Under the pieces are notes generated by a model. The model worked only from the letters and a program-made list of their open reading frames with translations. It was not told where the DNA came from and did no database searches. Positions 21,835-32,619 of a stretch of 64,000 nucleotides of DNA are shown in pieces. Position numbers and translations under genes: made by a program. Each line of letters starts with the position of its first letter. Position 1 is the first letter of the stretch. This stretch comes from Cervus elaphus (lineage: Eukaryota > Chordata > Mammalia > Artiodactyla > Cervidae): the NCBI RefSeq assembly GCF_910594005.1, contig NC_057832.1:105597152-105661151 (forward strand). The letters are read 5' to 3'.

Positions 21835-21986
21835 CTATCCTCTTGCCAGAGCCATTTCCTGCCTCTTTAGCTGCTTTTGCTGAGTCAGCTCATTAGCTTT
21901 AATTGTCTTCAAAATGATCTCCAGCTGTGTCATTCTTTCCAGACCTGCAGAGTTTTGGGAAATGCTGTCAAAGCCTAGGGGTGTGT
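21835..21986 (-). other. Exon-like open frame (unproven terminal exon)
   Basis: On the minus strand a pyrimidine-rich tract ends in CTCTTCCCCTCCAG at 21987-22000, followed by an open frame to a TAG at 21835-21837. The last 35 or so residues (from LERMTQLEIILKTIKANEL) look amphipathic and charged, as in a coiled coil or long helix. I do not recognise the protein. No poly(A) signal in non-repeat sequence was seen downstream, and no partner exon is identified. Chance is a real alternative. Confidence 0.25.
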
Positions 21987-21999
21987 CTGGAGGGGAAGA

Positions 22000-22555
22000 G
22001 CGAGGTCTGTGCAAGTGGGAGCCAGAGTTGGGCAACTGGAGGGTAAATCAGCATTTTCTTTTTTTTTGCTCTGAAAATAGGTCAGATCCACAAAGGCAGG
22101 GAGGAACCACAGAGTTTCATGCCAGGGCAGTCATACCAGGGTTCAGGCTTGTTTTTTAACATCCAGAACTACATGTGGGTGCATGGGACATGTATGTGGG
22201 ACAGTTGAATTTCCTGATCCTAACATATACCATCCCCACCTCCCATCTCCACACATTCTATATATGTGGAGAACTAGAGGTGACCCTCTCAGATCTTCTC
22301 CCACCAGTAGTGTGTGTATGAGAGGGGGACAGGGGCATCAGATCATATCAGAATTTGAGAGCTAGCTGTTAAGTTTTTAGGAATTTTGTGGGCTGCTTAT
22401 TAAATACAGCCATTATTAAAAATTACATGTGTATAAGTAAGTGTATTAAAAACAAAGGTGATCCTCAAAACACATCACTGCCTAATTATTACACACATTT
22501 TATTTGTGCTTTTGAGTTTTTTAAGATGATTGTATCTGTCAACAAAACATTAATC
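22000..22555. other. Single-copy DNA, nothing recognised
   Basis: Contains short T-runs and the antisense upstream flank of the exon-like frame. No repeat recognised. Confidence 0.4.
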
Positions 22556-22559
22556 AATA

Positions 22560-22990
22560 GTTGATCTATCTAACAAAGAAATGGAAAATTTTGTTCGAGC
22601 CAAACAGGGTTATAACCTGGGAACAGCCTCTCAGAGAACTCAGAACAGTTTCACTTGCTAAAAGGCTAAAACACAGTTCTATAACTTTTTGAGACAGAGT
22701 GCCCTAGGTATATTAAATGACAGATTATTGACAGTTTGCACAGTCCAGATTTACGAGACAAAGCAAGTAGTGAGTCAAGGGTCATCATGACTCTTCACAA
22801 GATTTAGAAGGAAGGTTATCTTCTGAGGAGTTGTGAGGCTTTATGAGATTAAGAAAGAATGTTGTCTCCTAGGGAGGTCTGGTTAATGCAGATGTACAAC
22901 ACACAGTAAAGAGGAAGGAGGAGGCCCAAGCAGGCAAAGAAAACTTTTATGTTTAACTTCTTCTTGTCTTGCTATCAAATATGAATTTCA
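22560..22990. mobile_element. Possible ancient LTR-type repeat, unassigned
   Basis: 'agccaaacagggttataacctgggaacagcctctcagag' has the feel of an old mammalian LTR element seen in many genomes, but I cannot name the family with confidence. No coding remnants are visible. Confidence 0.3.
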
Positions 22991-23563
22991 TTTCATTATA
23001 TCGCTACAGTGGAAATACTATGGAATAGTGCACTGTGTTTCTCCTCTACTTGGGTTGGTGGTGTCATGTTGGTAGCTTGAAATTGTTCACATCAGGCATA
23101 TGTACACCAGGGAAACTGGCAAGCGCTGTAAATCAGCGAATTGGTTTATTGTTTTGTTGCTTGTCTAGATTTAAGAAAGTCAAGGAGAAAATATTAATAA
23201 TGCAGATTAAACTTTAAAGTCTGAAATGACTACAGGTGAAGGTGAAGAAGATTTAGTTCAAAGAACACATTTGTATGAGAGTGAATTTATCAGTGGATGT
23301 TATAAGTAATGACAATACATTTATTGGGAAAAGAGCAGACTGAAATGGAACTCCATTTGTCAGATCATGGTTCAAATGCAACCGTGGTTTGACTACAGAT
23401 TCAAGAGCGTCCTGGTAGGAAAAATCAACTGTACAGGATCTGTAGTAGACAATTGTGTATTTCATTACTATCTGTAAATCATGTATTATAAATATACATG
23501 ATGTATATCAGTAAAATTTACAATAGCCTTATGTGTGTGTGTATACACATACACATAGATTCA

Positions 23564-23620
23564 CTTTTTTTGGAGAGCTGTTTTTTTTTTTTTTTTTTTT
23601 TTTTTGGAGAGCTGTTTTTT
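23564..23620. repeat. Poly(T) tract between duplicated GGAGAGCTG blocks
   Basis: T7-GGAGAGCTG is followed by T25 and then GGAGAGCTG-T6: a short direct duplication separated by a T-run. Length-unstable. Confidence 0.85.
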
Positions 23621-25195
23621 AAGTATTTACCTACACACCACCATCTCCAGCTTCAGAATTCTGTGACTATACCTTAAGTTTGTGCGGTTATCTCAAAAGA
23701 AATCCTGCTGTTTTCATTAGTCCCCTTTCCATGCAGTGGGGATAAGATGCTGTTTGGTTCCTTTCCCAAGGAGTAAACCTGAGGCTGAAGAGTGCCTTCA
23801 CCTGGACCTCTGTGTTGACTAAGATGGGGGAATAGGCCTGGTGCTGGGGAGCAGGCTGGCTTGGAGCCAGGCCCTTTCTGCTGAACCTTCTTTCTGTTCA
23901 ACGGCCAGAAGTTTTTGGCATTTTCCTAACTCAGGGGTTGGCAACCCTTCTGAAGTAGCAAGCCAAGTTCTCATTTATTCACTCTAAGGTGGCGTGTGCC
24001 AGGAATACATTCTAACTTTTAAAAGTTCTCTCTGTTAATCCAGATTCTGGACAAAGTCACTGTACAGAAGTGTTCTTTTATTAAGAGAAAGCCCATGGAA
24101 ACAGAAGATCCAAAATATGTAACATCTTTAAACTTTTGACGTGAACTGGAGTGTTGTCATTTTGTTCCCCACCTGAGGGAGATTTTTATCTTGCCCCATG
24201 TGACTTGAGCAGAAGAGCATGTTCCTTGCATTAATGCCCCAAGTCAATGCTTCAGGGCCTCTGAGAAGCTGGGCTGGCAACTCAAGGGCTGGAGTGAATG
24301 GCAGCCCAGGGCTGCCCCTGGGCATGTATCTGGGATTGAGGCAGAGGGACTTGTGATATGGCTTTTACTTGGTATGTCACCCAGAATTCATCAGGGCAAT
24401 CAAGAGCTACTACTCCTGCTTATGTGAAGGTTAGAGAGACTTACTATACAGAGGTTAGACAGATCAAGACCCTTCAGAACCAAGTTTGAAAAGCAGGCTT
24501 GAACAAGAGACTGGGTTTTAGCTAGGACCACAGCCCCACTCACATTCCAAACTACAGCCTGGTGAAGCCCCTTCAACTGTTTTTTGCCATCAGTGAACAC
24601 TGGGCATCTCTGCTTGGACCAGCTCTGCTGCTGGCCCAGGGCACTGGATGTCTTCACCCCTGGAAACTCTTGTTGTGTTGTACTTAGGCATGATTCAGAG
24701 CGTGTGGGAGTCTAGGCCCCTTGCCTTTACTGAGTTGCAAGGGAGCCTGGGGGAGAAAGTTATTTGGCTTTTTCAGGATCTGTAGTGAGAAGGCGGCTCT
24801 GTTTTCTACTGGAGAGCACAATGGGGATGTGCTACAGACAGAGGGCAGGGGTTGGCTGCTGGGTGGCCAAACAAGGAAAATCAGGTGTCCATGACTCTCG
24901 GCCACATGCTCTGCACATTTATATGCTCTCATGTGTCCCCTGGAATGTGCTCAACTTTTGCTTCATGGGACCACTATGCAGTGGACCACTATGCAGTCTT
25001 CCTCTTCTCTAAGCAGGGTGGTTTGGAATCCCCTTGTCCCCTTCTGTATACTCAAGGGTGAGTCTGGAAGAGATGCTGGTGCGATCCCGTTTCTGCTGCA
25101 TGCTCTCTTGTCCATCTCGGGACAGCACCCCACCACTCCTCCATGCTGTTCTGGGTCACCGTGCTTCCCCTGCCCCGTCACTCAGCCTATAGTGG
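23621..25195. other. Mostly single-copy DNA
   Basis: No repeat clearly recognised. 24968-24997 is a perfect 15-bp tandem duplication (GGACCACTATGCAGT twice). Several short frames on both strands lack family signatures. Confidence 0.4.
24968..24997. repeat. 15-bp perfect tandem duplication
   Basis: GGACCACTATGCAGT occurs twice without a gap. Confidence 0.95.
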
Positions 25196-25345
25196 GTCTA
25201 TTTTCTTGGGCTCCAAAATCACTGCAGATGGTGACTGCAGCCATGAAGTTAAAAGACACTTACTCCTTGGTTGTAAAAACTATGTCAAACCTAGACAGAG
25301 TATTAAAAAGAAGAGACATTACTTTGCCGACAAAAATCCATATAG
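25196..25345 (+). mobile_element. Internal BovB fragment
   Basis: 150 bp of the plus-strand BovB region encoding GSKITADGDCSHEVKRHLLLG. Truncated on both sides; a Bov-tA starts immediately at 25346. No 3' tail, so it is a leftover of a larger insertion. Confidence 0.88.
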
Positions 25346-25550
25346 TTCCCTGGTGGCTCAGACAATTCAGAATCCACCTGTGATGCCGGAGACCTAGGTT
25401 CTATCCCTGGGTCAGGAAGATCCCTGGAGAAGCGAATTGGCTACTCACTCCAATATTCTTGCCTGGAGAATTCGATGGACAGAGGAGCCTGGTGGGCTAC
25501 AGTCCATGGGATCGCAAAGAGTCGGACATGACTGAATGACTAACAGAACA
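25346..25550 (+). mobile_element. Bov-tA SINE (first of two in tandem)
   Basis: Plus-strand Bov-tA, TTCCCTGGTGGCTCAGAC to GACTGAATGACTAACAG. A few bases of its head are missing at the junction with BovB. Confidence 0.9.
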
Positions 25551-25557
25551 CACTTTT

Positions 25558-25692
25558 GGGGCTTCCATGGTGGCTCAGACAGTAAAGAATCTGCCTGCAA
25601 CTCAGGAGACCCAGGTTCAATCCCTGGGTCAGGAAGATCCCCTGGAGAAGGCAATGGCTACCCACTCCAGTATTCTTGCCTGGAGAAATCCA
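25558..25692 (+). mobile_element. Bov-tA SINE, 3'-truncated (second of two)
   Basis: Starts GGGCTTCCATGGTGGCTC and stops after CTTGCCTGGAGAAATCC, lacking the tail. Same orientation as the preceding SINE, with a spacer of under 10 bp. Confidence 0.88.
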
Positions 25693-25734
25693 TTTTCAAG
25701 ACGATGAACTCGTTTTATTGGCTGAGCTGCCCCC

Positions 25735-25835
25735 TGAGATAGCTATGATTATCCCCATCATGGAGTCAAGCCACTGAGAGGCCCAAAGGGTGCAAGGTTG
25801 TGTAGCTACTGAGGGAGCAGGGTTGGACTTGGCCC
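25735..25835 (-). mobile_element. MIR SINE remnant
   Basis: Antisense MIR core: 'gattatccccatcatggagtcaagccactgagaggccca', then 'ggttgtgtagctactgagg'. Confidence 0.7.
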
Positions 25836-26955
25836 CAGTTTTCCTTACACCTCACTTGCTGCTCTGTGGACAGCACCGTGGTAGTGTCGTCATACCTGAG
25901 GACAGTGGCATGTGCTGCTATGATGAAGCCAATTACCCAAGAGCCAGGATCTTTGCTGGCCAGTCCTGCCCGCTGTGGGTTAGCAGACCGCTGCAGAGCT
26001 CTGTCCTGCCTTTTGAGCCAGATGGGGTGAGTCTGGATCCTCTGAAGGTGGCAAGGAGCTCTCAGCAAGAACTGTCCCGGATTGATTTCCAGCCCTACCT
26101 GGCCTGTAGCTTTCTCACTCACTCTCTACCCAGGATATCTCTCCTTCCCCGCTGGTCATGAAACCTCTCAGAGGCAAGGCAAAAGCAGTTGATGAAGTGG
26201 TCACAACCCTCCAAGAGGAGGCCAGGGGGAGGAATTCACAACCACCCTGACCCTGAGGTTTGGGAGACAAATGACTTCTGTGTCAGACAAATGGGAGTGT
26301 CAAGTTATTCCAGCCTGATGAGGTTACAGCTCGGAGGATCACGAGGAATCAATTCCTCTAGGAGAAGAAAAAAAAGCAGCTGGCGCAGGAGCCCTGCAGG
26401 GCCCTTGGCTAAAGGTAACGCGGGGTCACAGGCTGGAAGATTCCAGGTGATGACGGGGTGGGCGAGAGGGAACTGGCATGTGAAACAAGCCCAAGATACA
26501 GTAGTGACGGACCCAGGGCAAGTCAGGAAGGTTCACAGACGCAAGCAAGACTGATGACTGACAGGCACCAGCTTCGGGGTCCCATCTGTCTGTCCAGACA
26601 CAGCAGAGGAGAGACTGGAGGAGTTTGGACTCTCAAAAGGGAGCAGTAGAAAGACAGAGGGGGCCAGGAAGAGGCAAGAGAAGGCAGTGAGGCACTTCCC
26701 CTGGTCCCAAAATTTAAGGAGCCCTGAATCTCAGAACTCAAGATGAACGGTATTTCAAGGTAATATTTTGATTTACAAAAATCAAAATTAATGCAGATAC
26801 AATCTGTGGTGAACAAAATACCAAAATTTTAAAGAAAGGCTAGACAGTAACAGTGCTGTATGTAGCATGCTGGAACCTTAGAAAGAGGGACAAATCAATA
26901 ATATTGGTCCTGTCTTTAAAATTTTGCCATTTTGTCCATCACGTATTCTTTTTTT
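25836..26955. other. Single-copy DNA, nothing recognised
   Basis: Open frames 25790-26161 (plus), 25766-26122 (minus) and 26189-26554 (plus) overlap here without domain or splice support. Confidence 0.4.
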
Positions 26956-26959
26956 GCAT

Positions 26960-27307
26960 TTTTCCTTTTTTTTTTTGTTTTCATGAGGCATATATAACAC
27001 AAAATGTACCATTTTAACCATTTTCTTGTGTACAGTTTAGTGGTATTGAATGCATTCACTCTTAATGCAACCACCATGATCTCTAGAACAGTCTTCATTT
27101 TCCCAAACTGAAATTCTGTATCATAAACACTAATTCCCCATCCTCTTCTGCCTGCAGCCACAGTTCTGCTTTCTGTCTCTATGCATTTGATGGCTCCTGG
27201 ACTCCTTCTGTGAGTGGAATGCCACAGTATATGTCTTTTATGACTAGCTTATTTTATTTAGCATAATGTTCTCAAGGTTCATCCATGTTGTAGCAGGTGT
27301 CAGAATT
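26960..27307 (-). mobile_element. L1 3' region, part 1 (split by BovB and CHR-1)
   Basis: Antisense old L1: 'aggcatatataacacaaaatgtaccattttaaccatttt ...', 'cataatgttctcaaggttcatccatgttgtagcaggtgtcagaatt'. Resumes at 29210. Confidence 0.75.
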
Positions 27308-28912
27308 CAGTTCAGTTCAGTCGCTCAGTCATGTCTGACGCTTTGCGACCCCATGGACTGCAGCACGCCAGGCCTCCCTGTCCATCACCAACTCCCAGAG
27401 TTTACTCAAACTCATATCCGTTGAGTTGGTGATGCCATCCAGCCATCTCATCCTCTGTCATCCCCTTCTCCTCCTGCCCTTAATCTTTCCCAGCATCTGG
27501 GTCTTTTCAAATGAGTCAGTTCTTTGCATCAGGTGGCCAGAGGCTTGGAGTTTCAGCTTCAGCATCAGTCCTTCCAATGAATATTCAGGACTGGTTTCCT
27601 ATAGGATGGACTGGTTGGATCTCCTTGCAGTCCAAGGAACTCTCAAGAGTCTTCTCCAACACCACAGTTCAAAAGCTTCAGTTCTTCTGTGCCCAGCTTT
27701 CCTTATAGTCCAACTCTCATATCCATATAGGACCACTGGAAAAACCATAGCTTTGACTAGATGGACCCTTGTTGGCAAAGTAATGTCTCTGTTTTTAATA
27801 TGCTGTCTAGGTTGGTCATAACTTTCCTTCCAAGGAGTAAGCGTCTTTTAATTTCATTGCCACAGTCACCACCTTCAGTGATTTTGGAACCCCCAAAAAT
27901 AGAGTCTGTCACTGTTTCCACTGTTCCCCATCTATTTGCTATGAAGGAATGGGACCAGATGCCATGATCTTCGTTTTCTGAATGTTGAGCTTTAAGCCAA
28001 CTTTTTCACTCTTTCACTTTCATCAAGAGGCTCTTTAGTTCTTCTTTACTTTCTGCCATAAGGGTGGTGTCGTCTGCATATCTAAGGTTATTGATATTCC
28101 TCTGGGCAATCTTGATTCCAGCTTGTGCTTCATCCAGCCTAGCATTTCTCATGATGTATTCTGCATATAAGTTAAATAAGCAGGGTGACAATATGCAGCT
28201 TTGACGTACTCCTTTCCTGATTTGGAACCAGCCTGTTATTCCATGTCCAGTTCTAACTGTTGCTTCCTGACCTGCATACAGATTTCTCAGGAGGCAGTTC
28301 AGGTGATCTGGTATTCCCATCTCTTGAAGAATTTTCCACAGTTTGTTGTGATCCACACAGTTAAAGGTTTTGGCATAGTCAATAAAGCAGAAGTAGATAT
28401 TATTTTGGAACTCTCTTGCTTTTTTGATGATCCAACAGATAGATGTTGGCGATTTGATCTCTGGTTCCTCTGCCTTTTCTAAATCCAGCTTGAACATCTG
28501 GAAGTTCATGGTTCACATATTGCTGAAGCCTGGCTTGGAGAATTTTGAGCATTACTTTACTAGCATGTGAGATGAGCACAATTGTGTGGTAGTTTGAGCA
28601 TTCTTTGGCATTGCCTTTCTTTGGGATTGGAATGAAAACTGACCTTTTCCAATCCTGTGGCCACTGCTGAGTTTCCAAAATTTGCTGGCATATTGAGTGC
28701 AGCACTTCCATGGCATCATCTTTTAGGATTTGAAATAGCTCAACTGGAAATCCATCACCTCCACTAGCTTTGTTCATAGTGATGCTTCCTAAGGCCCACT
28801 TGAGTTCGCACTCCAGCAAGTCTGGCTCTAGGTTGATGATCACACCATTGTGATTATCTGGGTCATGAAGATCTTTTTTGTATAGTTCTTCTGTGTATTC
28901 TGTGTCAGAATT
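27297..28912 (-). mobile_element. BovB LINE, 1.6 kb, 5'-truncated, TSD intact
   Basis: Minus-strand BovB at 27308-28901 with a perfect 11-bp TSD GTGTCAGAATT (27297-27307, 28902-28912). It starts at (TTCAG)n and ends in the reverse-transcriptase linker. Inserted into the antisense L1. Confidence 0.94.
28006..28843 (-). pseudogene. BovB reverse transcriptase, frameshifted
   Basis: Two overlapping frames (28400-28843 then 28006-28509) encode consecutive parts of the RTE reverse transcriptase, so a frameshift lies near 28400-28510. The palm motif CFIDYAKTFNCVDH carries Asn in place of the usual Asp in the AFD step. GVRQSCILSP and the catalytic YADD are present. The copy cannot make a working enzyme. 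Confidence 0.82.
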
Positions 28913-29223
28913 TCCTTCCTTAAAAAAATAAAAAAAAAATTATGTTTGGTTGCACTGTGTCTTCACTGGTATGCATAGGTTTTCTCTAGTTGTGGCTAGT
29001 GGGGCCTACTCTCTAGTTGCTCTGTTGGGCTTCAAACTGTGGTAGCATCTCATTGTGGAGCACAGGCTCTAGGCACATGGGCTCAGTAGTTGTGTGGTGT
29101 GGGCTTAGTTGCCCTGTGGCATGTGGTATCTTCCTGGACCAGGGATCAAACCCACTGTCCCCTGCATTGGCAGGCAGATTTTTAACCATTGGACCACCAG
29201 GGAAGTCCCAGAATTCCCTTCAT
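28908..29223 (-). mobile_element. CHR-1-like SINE
   Basis: About 290 bp, minus strand, at 28922-29209: (A/T)-rich tail at the left, 'ctctagttgtggctagtggggc', 'ggagcacaggctctaggcac', tRNA-like head at right (GGGACTTCCCTGGTGG on minus). Imperfect TSD AGAATTTCCTTCCTT / AGAATTCCCTTCATT. Longer than the CHR-2-like SINEs at 10839 and 14567. Confidence 0.85.
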
Positions 29224-29480
29224 TTTAAAGGCTCAATAATATTCCATTTTGTGTATATACCACATTTTTCTTATTCATTCATCCATGCAGGTTGTTTCTA
29301 TCTCAGCTATTGTGAAGAGTGCTGTGATGAATATGAGAATATGAGTATTCCAGTCTCTGTTTGAATTCCTTTTGTGTATATACCCAGAAGTGGAATTAAC
29401 TGAATGATATAGTAATTCTATGTTTAATTTTTTCAAGAACCACTAAATTATTTCCTACAGTAGCTTTTGCATTAATTTCA
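29210..29480 (-). mobile_element. L1 3' region, part 2
   Basis: Continues 26960-27307: 'ttaaaggctcaataatattccattttgtgtatatacc', 'tatacccagaagtggaatt'. Confidence 0.75.
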
Positions 29481-29988
29481 ATTTTAAAAAAATATTGCAT
29501 TAGAATTTTATTTACCTGAAGTCCAGAATTTTTCAGGACTTGTTTCTGTCTAGTCCTGGCCCTAGAAATGCAATCCTGATGCCGAGTTATTCATCCATGG
29601 CAGTGAGCGGAGCCACAAAACTCTGTTCCGGAACTGTGGAAGGACCCCTTGGCCGGCCTGTCATTCGTGTTTTGCCCTTATTTGGGAAGATGGTGCTTTG
29701 GGTGGTTTTTCCAGCTGTGAGACCAGGTGACATAGACCCAGCTGTTACCTTGTGACACTGGCATAGATCTGTGAAGGTGGGCCAGCGTTGGGGTGTGGTC
29801 TGTGACAAAGAGATATCATTCCGATAGATGGGATCCTAATTGTTGTGAGCAGGAACTGTACTTGTTGGCACTCCTGATCCTGAATTTCAAGAGCAGCGCT
29901 TAATTCTACATGGTCCCCGTGGTTTTCTTACATTTTCAAGTGAGTTTCTGTTTCATTAAATACACCAACAGTGTTTTGATCAGTTTCT
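29481..29988. other. Single-copy DNA, nothing recognised
   Basis: No repeat. A 71-codon plus frame at 29540-29755 has no recognisable family. Confidence 0.4.
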
Positions 29989-29989
29989 C

Positions 29990-30370
29990 CAATCTTTATT
30001 TTTTTTTTGTTAAAAAATTTCTGTTTTATATAGATGTATAGTTAATTGCCAGTGTTGTGTTAGTTTCAGGCACACAGCAACGTGGTTCAGTTAAACATTC
30101 AGTTATATCTGTATCTATTCTTTTTCAAATTCTTTTCCCAGTTAGGTTATCACAGAGTATTGAGCAGAGTTCCCTGTGCTGTATAGTAGGATGTGGTTGG
30201 TTATCTATTTTAAATATAGCAGTGCGTACATGCCGGTCCCAATCTCCCAATCTATCCCTCCTCCACAATCAGCCCTTCCTTCCCTGGTAACCATATATTT
30301 GTTTTCTAAGTCTCTGAGTCTGTTTTATAAATAAGTTCATTTGTATCATTTTTTCTAGATTCCTCCAGTT
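29990..30370 (-). mobile_element. L1 3' UTR (younger artiodactyl type)
   Basis: Antisense L1 3' end: 'tgttgtgttagtttcaggcacacagcaacgtggttcag', 'agttccctgtgctgtatagtagg', 'tggtaaccatatatttg'. Starts after a T9 tail. Confidence 0.75.
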
Positions 30371-30614
30371 GTTTTGTTTTGCTTCCATTATTGGTAAAAA
30401 GAAGAGCAGCCTCTCCCTGGCATAAAACATGACCCGAGTTCTGGCACAACACTATTGGACAGCCCGAGCACATTCTAGAATTACAGAAAGAAAAGTTCAT
30501 CTGAGAAAGAGAATGGCTCTTTTCATCATTCCCGAGAGGAACGTGGATGTGCTCACTCATGTCCGTGATCCCTGAGTCCCCTGGTGCTTTAGGAAGCTCC
30601 AGACAGGTGCTCAC

Positions 30615-30850
30615 CATTTGCTTCTTGGGAGTTCTTCCCAGCAGGGCAACTCCCTCTTTGGCTCTTCGGCTGATTAGAGTGAATGCGGGGTTTCCAGGTA
30701 GCGGTCTCCATCCTGTTTGAAAGGTCCCTTATCCTCTCAGTGTGCTTCCTGAAGGCTGGTGGACGGTCGCCTTTGTCCTTGCGCTCATGCAGGGCTTGCT
30801 TACTCCTCATCTCCCACCCAGTGGCGCGCTCTCTTTCATTTGATTGAAAC
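30615..30850 (-). other. Exon-like open frame, minus strand (unproven)
   Basis: An open frame of 236 nt on the minus strand is bounded by a possible acceptor (CCACCACCACCCAG at 30851 on) and a reasonable donor (AATG followed by GTGAGC at 30608-30614). The product is basic and hydrophilic (for example KHTERIRDLSNRMETATWKP). The acceptor is at the edge of a BovB fragment, which weakens it. I recognise no family. Confidence 0.18.
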
Positions 30851-31420
30851 CTGGGTGGTGGTGGTTGTTCAGTTGCTAAGTTGTGTCTGACTCTTTGCAG
30901 CCCCCATGGACTGCCACAGGCCAGCCTTCCCTGTCCTTCACCATCTCCTGGACTCTGTCACTGTTTCCATTTTTTTCCCCCCGTCTATTGGCCAGGAAGT
31001 GATGGGATTGGATGCCATGATCTTAGTTTTTTGAATGTTGAGCTCTAAGCCTGCTTTTTTACTCGTCTCTTTCATTTTCATCAAGAGGCTCTTTAGTTCC
31101 TCTTCACTTTTTGCCATTAGAGTAATGCCATCTACATATGTGAGGTTATTGATATTTCCCCTAGCAATCTTGATTCCAGCTTATGATTCATCTAGCTTGG
31201 CATTTTGCATGATGTACTGTGCATACAAGTTAAATAAGCAGGGTGACAACATACAGCCTTGACATACTCCTTTCCCAATTTTGAAGCAGTCTGTTGTTTC
31301 ATGTGTGGTTATAAACTGTTGTTTCTTGACCTGCATACAGGTTTCTCAGGAGGCAGGCCAGGTGGTCTGGTAGTCCCATCTCTTTAAGAATTTTCCACAG
31401 ATTTTTTGTGATCCACAATA

Positions 31421-31469
31421 TTGCTCCTCACAATAACCCTTTCATAGATTGCGAAACAAAAGCTCTTAG
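31421..31469 (+). repeat. 49-bp insert copied from 32645-32693
   Basis: 48 of 49 bases match the MIR-related sequence at 32645-32693 in the same orientation (mismatch 31426 C / 32650 T). On both sides lies BovB, and the BovB sequence that belongs here is missing. The downstream copy sits in its natural MIR context, so it is the donor. Confidence 0.9.
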
Positions 31470-31487
31470 TTCACGTACTGTTGAAGC

Positions 31488-31783
31488 CTGAAAGTAAAAG
31501 TCACTCAGTTGTATCTGACTCTTTGCGACCCCATGGACTAATTCTCCAGGCCAGAATACTGGAGTGGGTAGCCATTTCTTTCTCCAGGGGATCTTCCCAA
31601 CCCAGGGATCAAACCCATGTCTCCGGCATTGCAGGCAGATTCTTTACCAGCTGAGCCACAAGGGAAGCCCAAGAATACTGGAGTGGGTAGCCTATCCCTT
31701 CTCTAGCAGATCTTCCCAACCCGGGAAGGTCGCTTGTATTGCAGGCAAATTTTTTACCAACTTCCCTGAGCTATCAGGGAAGG
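31488..31783 (-). mobile_element. Bov-tA SINE plus second partial Bov-tA
   Basis: A minus-strand Bov-tA (31488-31670, with about 20 bases of the middle lost after 31540) is followed directly by a second, head-proximal Bov-tA piece (31671-31783) in the same orientation. Inserted in BovB. Confidence 0.85.
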
Positions 31784-31843
31784 ATTTTGAGCACTACTTT
31801 GCTAGCATGTGAAATAAGTACAACTGTGCAGTAGTTAAACTGG

Positions 31844-32045
31844 ATAGGGAATGGGTATGAGTGCACTGAATGACATTTTCTCATCAACTTGAGGGTGGCT
31901 AAACATGAGCCAATCAAGAGCTTTGTGCCTCAGTTTCTGCAATGGTTCAGCATTAACATCCAACTTCTTACCACCTTCTGTTCCTATTGGGAACAGTACC
32001 TCTGATAACAACAGTAGGGGATGCTGATTAAATATGAGTGTGTGT
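31844..32045. other. Short single-copy DNA
   Basis: Nothing recognised. Confidence 0.4.
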
Positions 32046-32263
32046 AGGCTTTCCTGGTGGCTCAGACGGTAAAGGATTTGCTGCAGTGCAGGAGATCCAG
32101 ATTCAGTCCCTGGGTCAGGAAGATCCCCTGGAGAAGGGAATTGGCTACCCACTCCAGTATTCTTGCCTGGAGAATTCCAAGGACAGAGGAGCCTGGGGGG
32201 CTACAGTCCACGGGGTCACAAAAAGTTGGACATGACTCAGCGACTAACACTTTCACTTTCATG
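32046..32263 (+). mobile_element. Bov-tA SINE with TTTCACTTTC tail
   Basis: Plus-strand Bov-tA from GGCTTTCCTGGTGGCTCAG to the tail AACACTTTCACTTTCATGC. The tail contains TTTCACTTTC at 32251-32260, which reads GAAAGTGAAA on minus, a match to the IRF/ISRE core GAAANNGAAA. Confidence 0.92.
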
Positions 32264-32494
32264 CCTGACTGACTGCATGTATTAACTACAAATAATGATG
32301 AAACTCTTACTATGTACCTAGCATCCTTCTAGACACAAAGATAGAGAATTGCTTAAAAGTGGCTAGGGTACAGTTGGGAATGTAGACTAGTAAAAAGATG
32401 TGATGAGCGTATATGTTTTGAATAGTGACTGCTACAACTCAACAAATGGTGGTTCTTATTTCTATACTCCTTCTCCTATTCCCATCATCATCTC

Positions 32495-32600
32495 CATGCA
32501 CTGTGCTAGGTTTGGGGATACAAAGATGAAGAAGCTGTAATTCCTTCCCTTAATTTGCTGATGATCTAGAGGGTAAGGTAGACATGTGAACAACAATTTG
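32495..32600 (-). mobile_element. L2-like 3' end fragment
   Basis: 'actgtgctaggtttggggatacaaagatgaagaagctg' resembles antisense L2 3' end sequence. Confidence 0.5.
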
Positions 32601-32619
32601 TGTGTGTATGAGTTTAAGG

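Larger units (their letters stand above)
30863..31843 (-). mobile_element. BovB LINE fragment, rearranged
   Basis: Minus-strand BovB in pieces. After about 95 bp of 3' end (to about 30954) it jumps to the reverse-transcriptase part, losing roughly 480 bp. At 31421-31469 a foreign 49-bp insert replaces about 170 bp of BovB. At 31488-31783 Bov-tA material interrupts it. BovB resumes at 31784 and stops near 31843. Confidence 0.88.

Noticed and set aside
25196..25692. Novel composite mobile element of BovB plus two Bov-tA
   Set aside because: No common TSD around the whole, and each part is a standard separate insertion or leftover.
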